A stretch of 64,000 bases of DNA from Campylorhamphus procurvoides (Eukaryota > Chordata > Aves > Passeriformes > Dendrocolaptidae): the NCBI GenBank assembly GCA_013396655.1, contig WBMV01003161.1:550274-614273 (forward strand), written 5' to 3'. Both the position numbers and the translations under genes were made by a program. Positions within the stretch are counted from its first letter, which is position 1; each line of letters begins with the position of its first letter. This document shows, one piece after another, positions 62,886-64,000 of this stretch. Below the pieces are notes generated by a model, which worked only from the letters and a program-made list of their open reading frames with translations, searched no databases and was not told the origin of the DNA.

Positions 62886-64000
62886 GATGGGGTGTGATCT
62901 ACAGTGAGGAGCCACCTCTCCAGCTGCCTTTGAGGGCAGCAGCCAGCATCTGTCTGCAGCAACTGTTGGCCCACCAGCTCTGGAAGGCCATGGCATGGAG
63001 GGCTCTCGTGGTGCACATCCAGAACCTCCAGTGCCTCCTGGTGCAGCCAAGCTTCTATTTTTCTTGTTGAGAAACCTCTCAAGGGGGCACAGGAGAGGGC
63101 TGTGGAGAGAAGCACAAATAAAAGCCATGAGAAAAAAGAATGGAGAGTTGTTTTCAGGTCGAGTCTGGAATAGCAAACAGTTTTGTGTTCTCTTAAAAAT
63201 CACAAACTCCCTGGAATCAGCCCTCTGGCAGTAGAGAGTCTGCTTTGGGGAGGTTTCTTTCTGGTTACCTCAGCAGAACAAGTATACTCAAGGCATATCT
63301 CACTCCACGGATCAGGTAACGAGCCAGTAAAACCAATCAGCCCATTTACAGGTGGCTTTTGATGCCTTTTAGTAGCAACCTGCCTGCCAGGAGCACTGGT
63401 GCTGTCCTGCTGAGAGCTGAAGCCCTGACTGACTGGTGCAGGCGCAGCTCTGCAGTGGCTGTGGTGTGTCTGTCCTCAGGGCAGCACAACGACTTGAAAC
63501 CATGTAGTAAATCAGTTTGGCAGGGGTGCTGAGGGCTCTCAACTTGCTGGAGGTTTCAGGTCTTAGTCCCCATCCTAAGCCCTGAGTGCCTTGGAAACCT
63601 GAGTGTTTGGAGGCCAAGCTCACTGCCCTCGAAACAGATGCCAAAGCATCAATTTCAGGGGACAAGTGTGGTTATGTTTGCTGCTGGCTTGGATCCACCT
63701 GGGATCCAGGTGATAAAGCCTGGCTCCAGCATGTCCTAGGTGGCTACTTTGCAGGCACAGCATTAGTCTGGTGAAGCAAAACCTTGAGGGTCAAACCCTC
63801 CACAGACAGAAGCAGATGCAGTTGTTAGTGCTTTTGGAAAAGCCGAGCCATTAATTATGAATGGAGCATGTGTACTTGCCTACTTCCAGGGGGCACAGAG
63901 CATAAGGGCGCCTGCCTTTATACAAGATGTGTGCAGGCACACAGTGAAATACAGCCACAGTTAAATGTTAATGCTCATGATCTGATTTTTGGCTGTCTTC
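62886..64000. other. Unique non-coding sequence, right edge
   Basis: No gene or repeat is recognised. Short opposite-strand open frames at 62864-63234 match nothing known. A small TTAATTATGAATGG motif cluster lies near 63851. Confidence 0.5.

Noticed and set aside
1..64000. Search by eye for tRNA, microRNA, CRISPR arrays, operons or bacterial-type genes
   Set aside because: No tRNA B-box-like GGTTCGAATCC core, no recognised microRNA seed-and-hairpin, and no regularly spaced direct repeats were found. The repeat content is vertebrate.

Overview
This looks like a stretch of bird nuclear DNA with no recognisable protein-coding gene. It is most likely a gene desert or the inside of a very large intron. 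Three things point to a bird. The clearest mobile elements are chicken-repeat-1 (CR1) LINEs, including 3' ends with the ATTCTATG-type octamer tail. No mammalian Alu, B1/B2 or L1 sequence is visible. Recognisable repeats are sparse. I cannot tell the bird order or the chromosome from sequence alone, and a non-avian reptile cannot be strictly excluded.

Layout. Bases 1-5389 are unique non-coding sequence. A 5'-truncated, decayed CR1 copy (about 5390-6381) carries the end of the reverse transcriptase frame and the 3' UTR. It is followed by a much older CR1/L3-type remnant (about 7381-7760) and a MIR-family SINE (about 8755-8900). A short CR1 tail lies on the minus strand at 11933-12002. Bases 12003-24724 are unique sequence with a few AT-rich, ATTA-rich islands. 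A CpG-rich patch at 24725-25235 holds a perfect 26-bp tandem duplication and a TATA-like box, and is the best promoter candidate. From 25236 to about 53100 the window is mostly unique. It has several AT-rich islands of the kind often conserved near developmental genes (around 30540, 31500, 35540, 38215, 46420 and 50690), a probable MIR at 32045 and a few exon-like open stretches with splice-site matches. The best of these is 33184-33414. A well-preserved MIR lies at 53107-53282. Two further CpG-rich patches occur at 56161-56460 and 59765-60130. Near the right end are a (TTTTC)n microsatellite (62036-62114) and another minus-strand CR1 tail (62802-62885).

No gene system or operon can be described. 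The longest open frames (up to 200 codons) have no recognised family, no repeated domain and no convincing gene structure, so I treat them as chance. What may matter here is regulatory: clusters of homeodomain-type sites, a 14-bp palindrome, unexpectedly retained CpGs and old SINEs that are still readable. All of these are by-eye inferences without alignment. I did not find a convincing new biological system.
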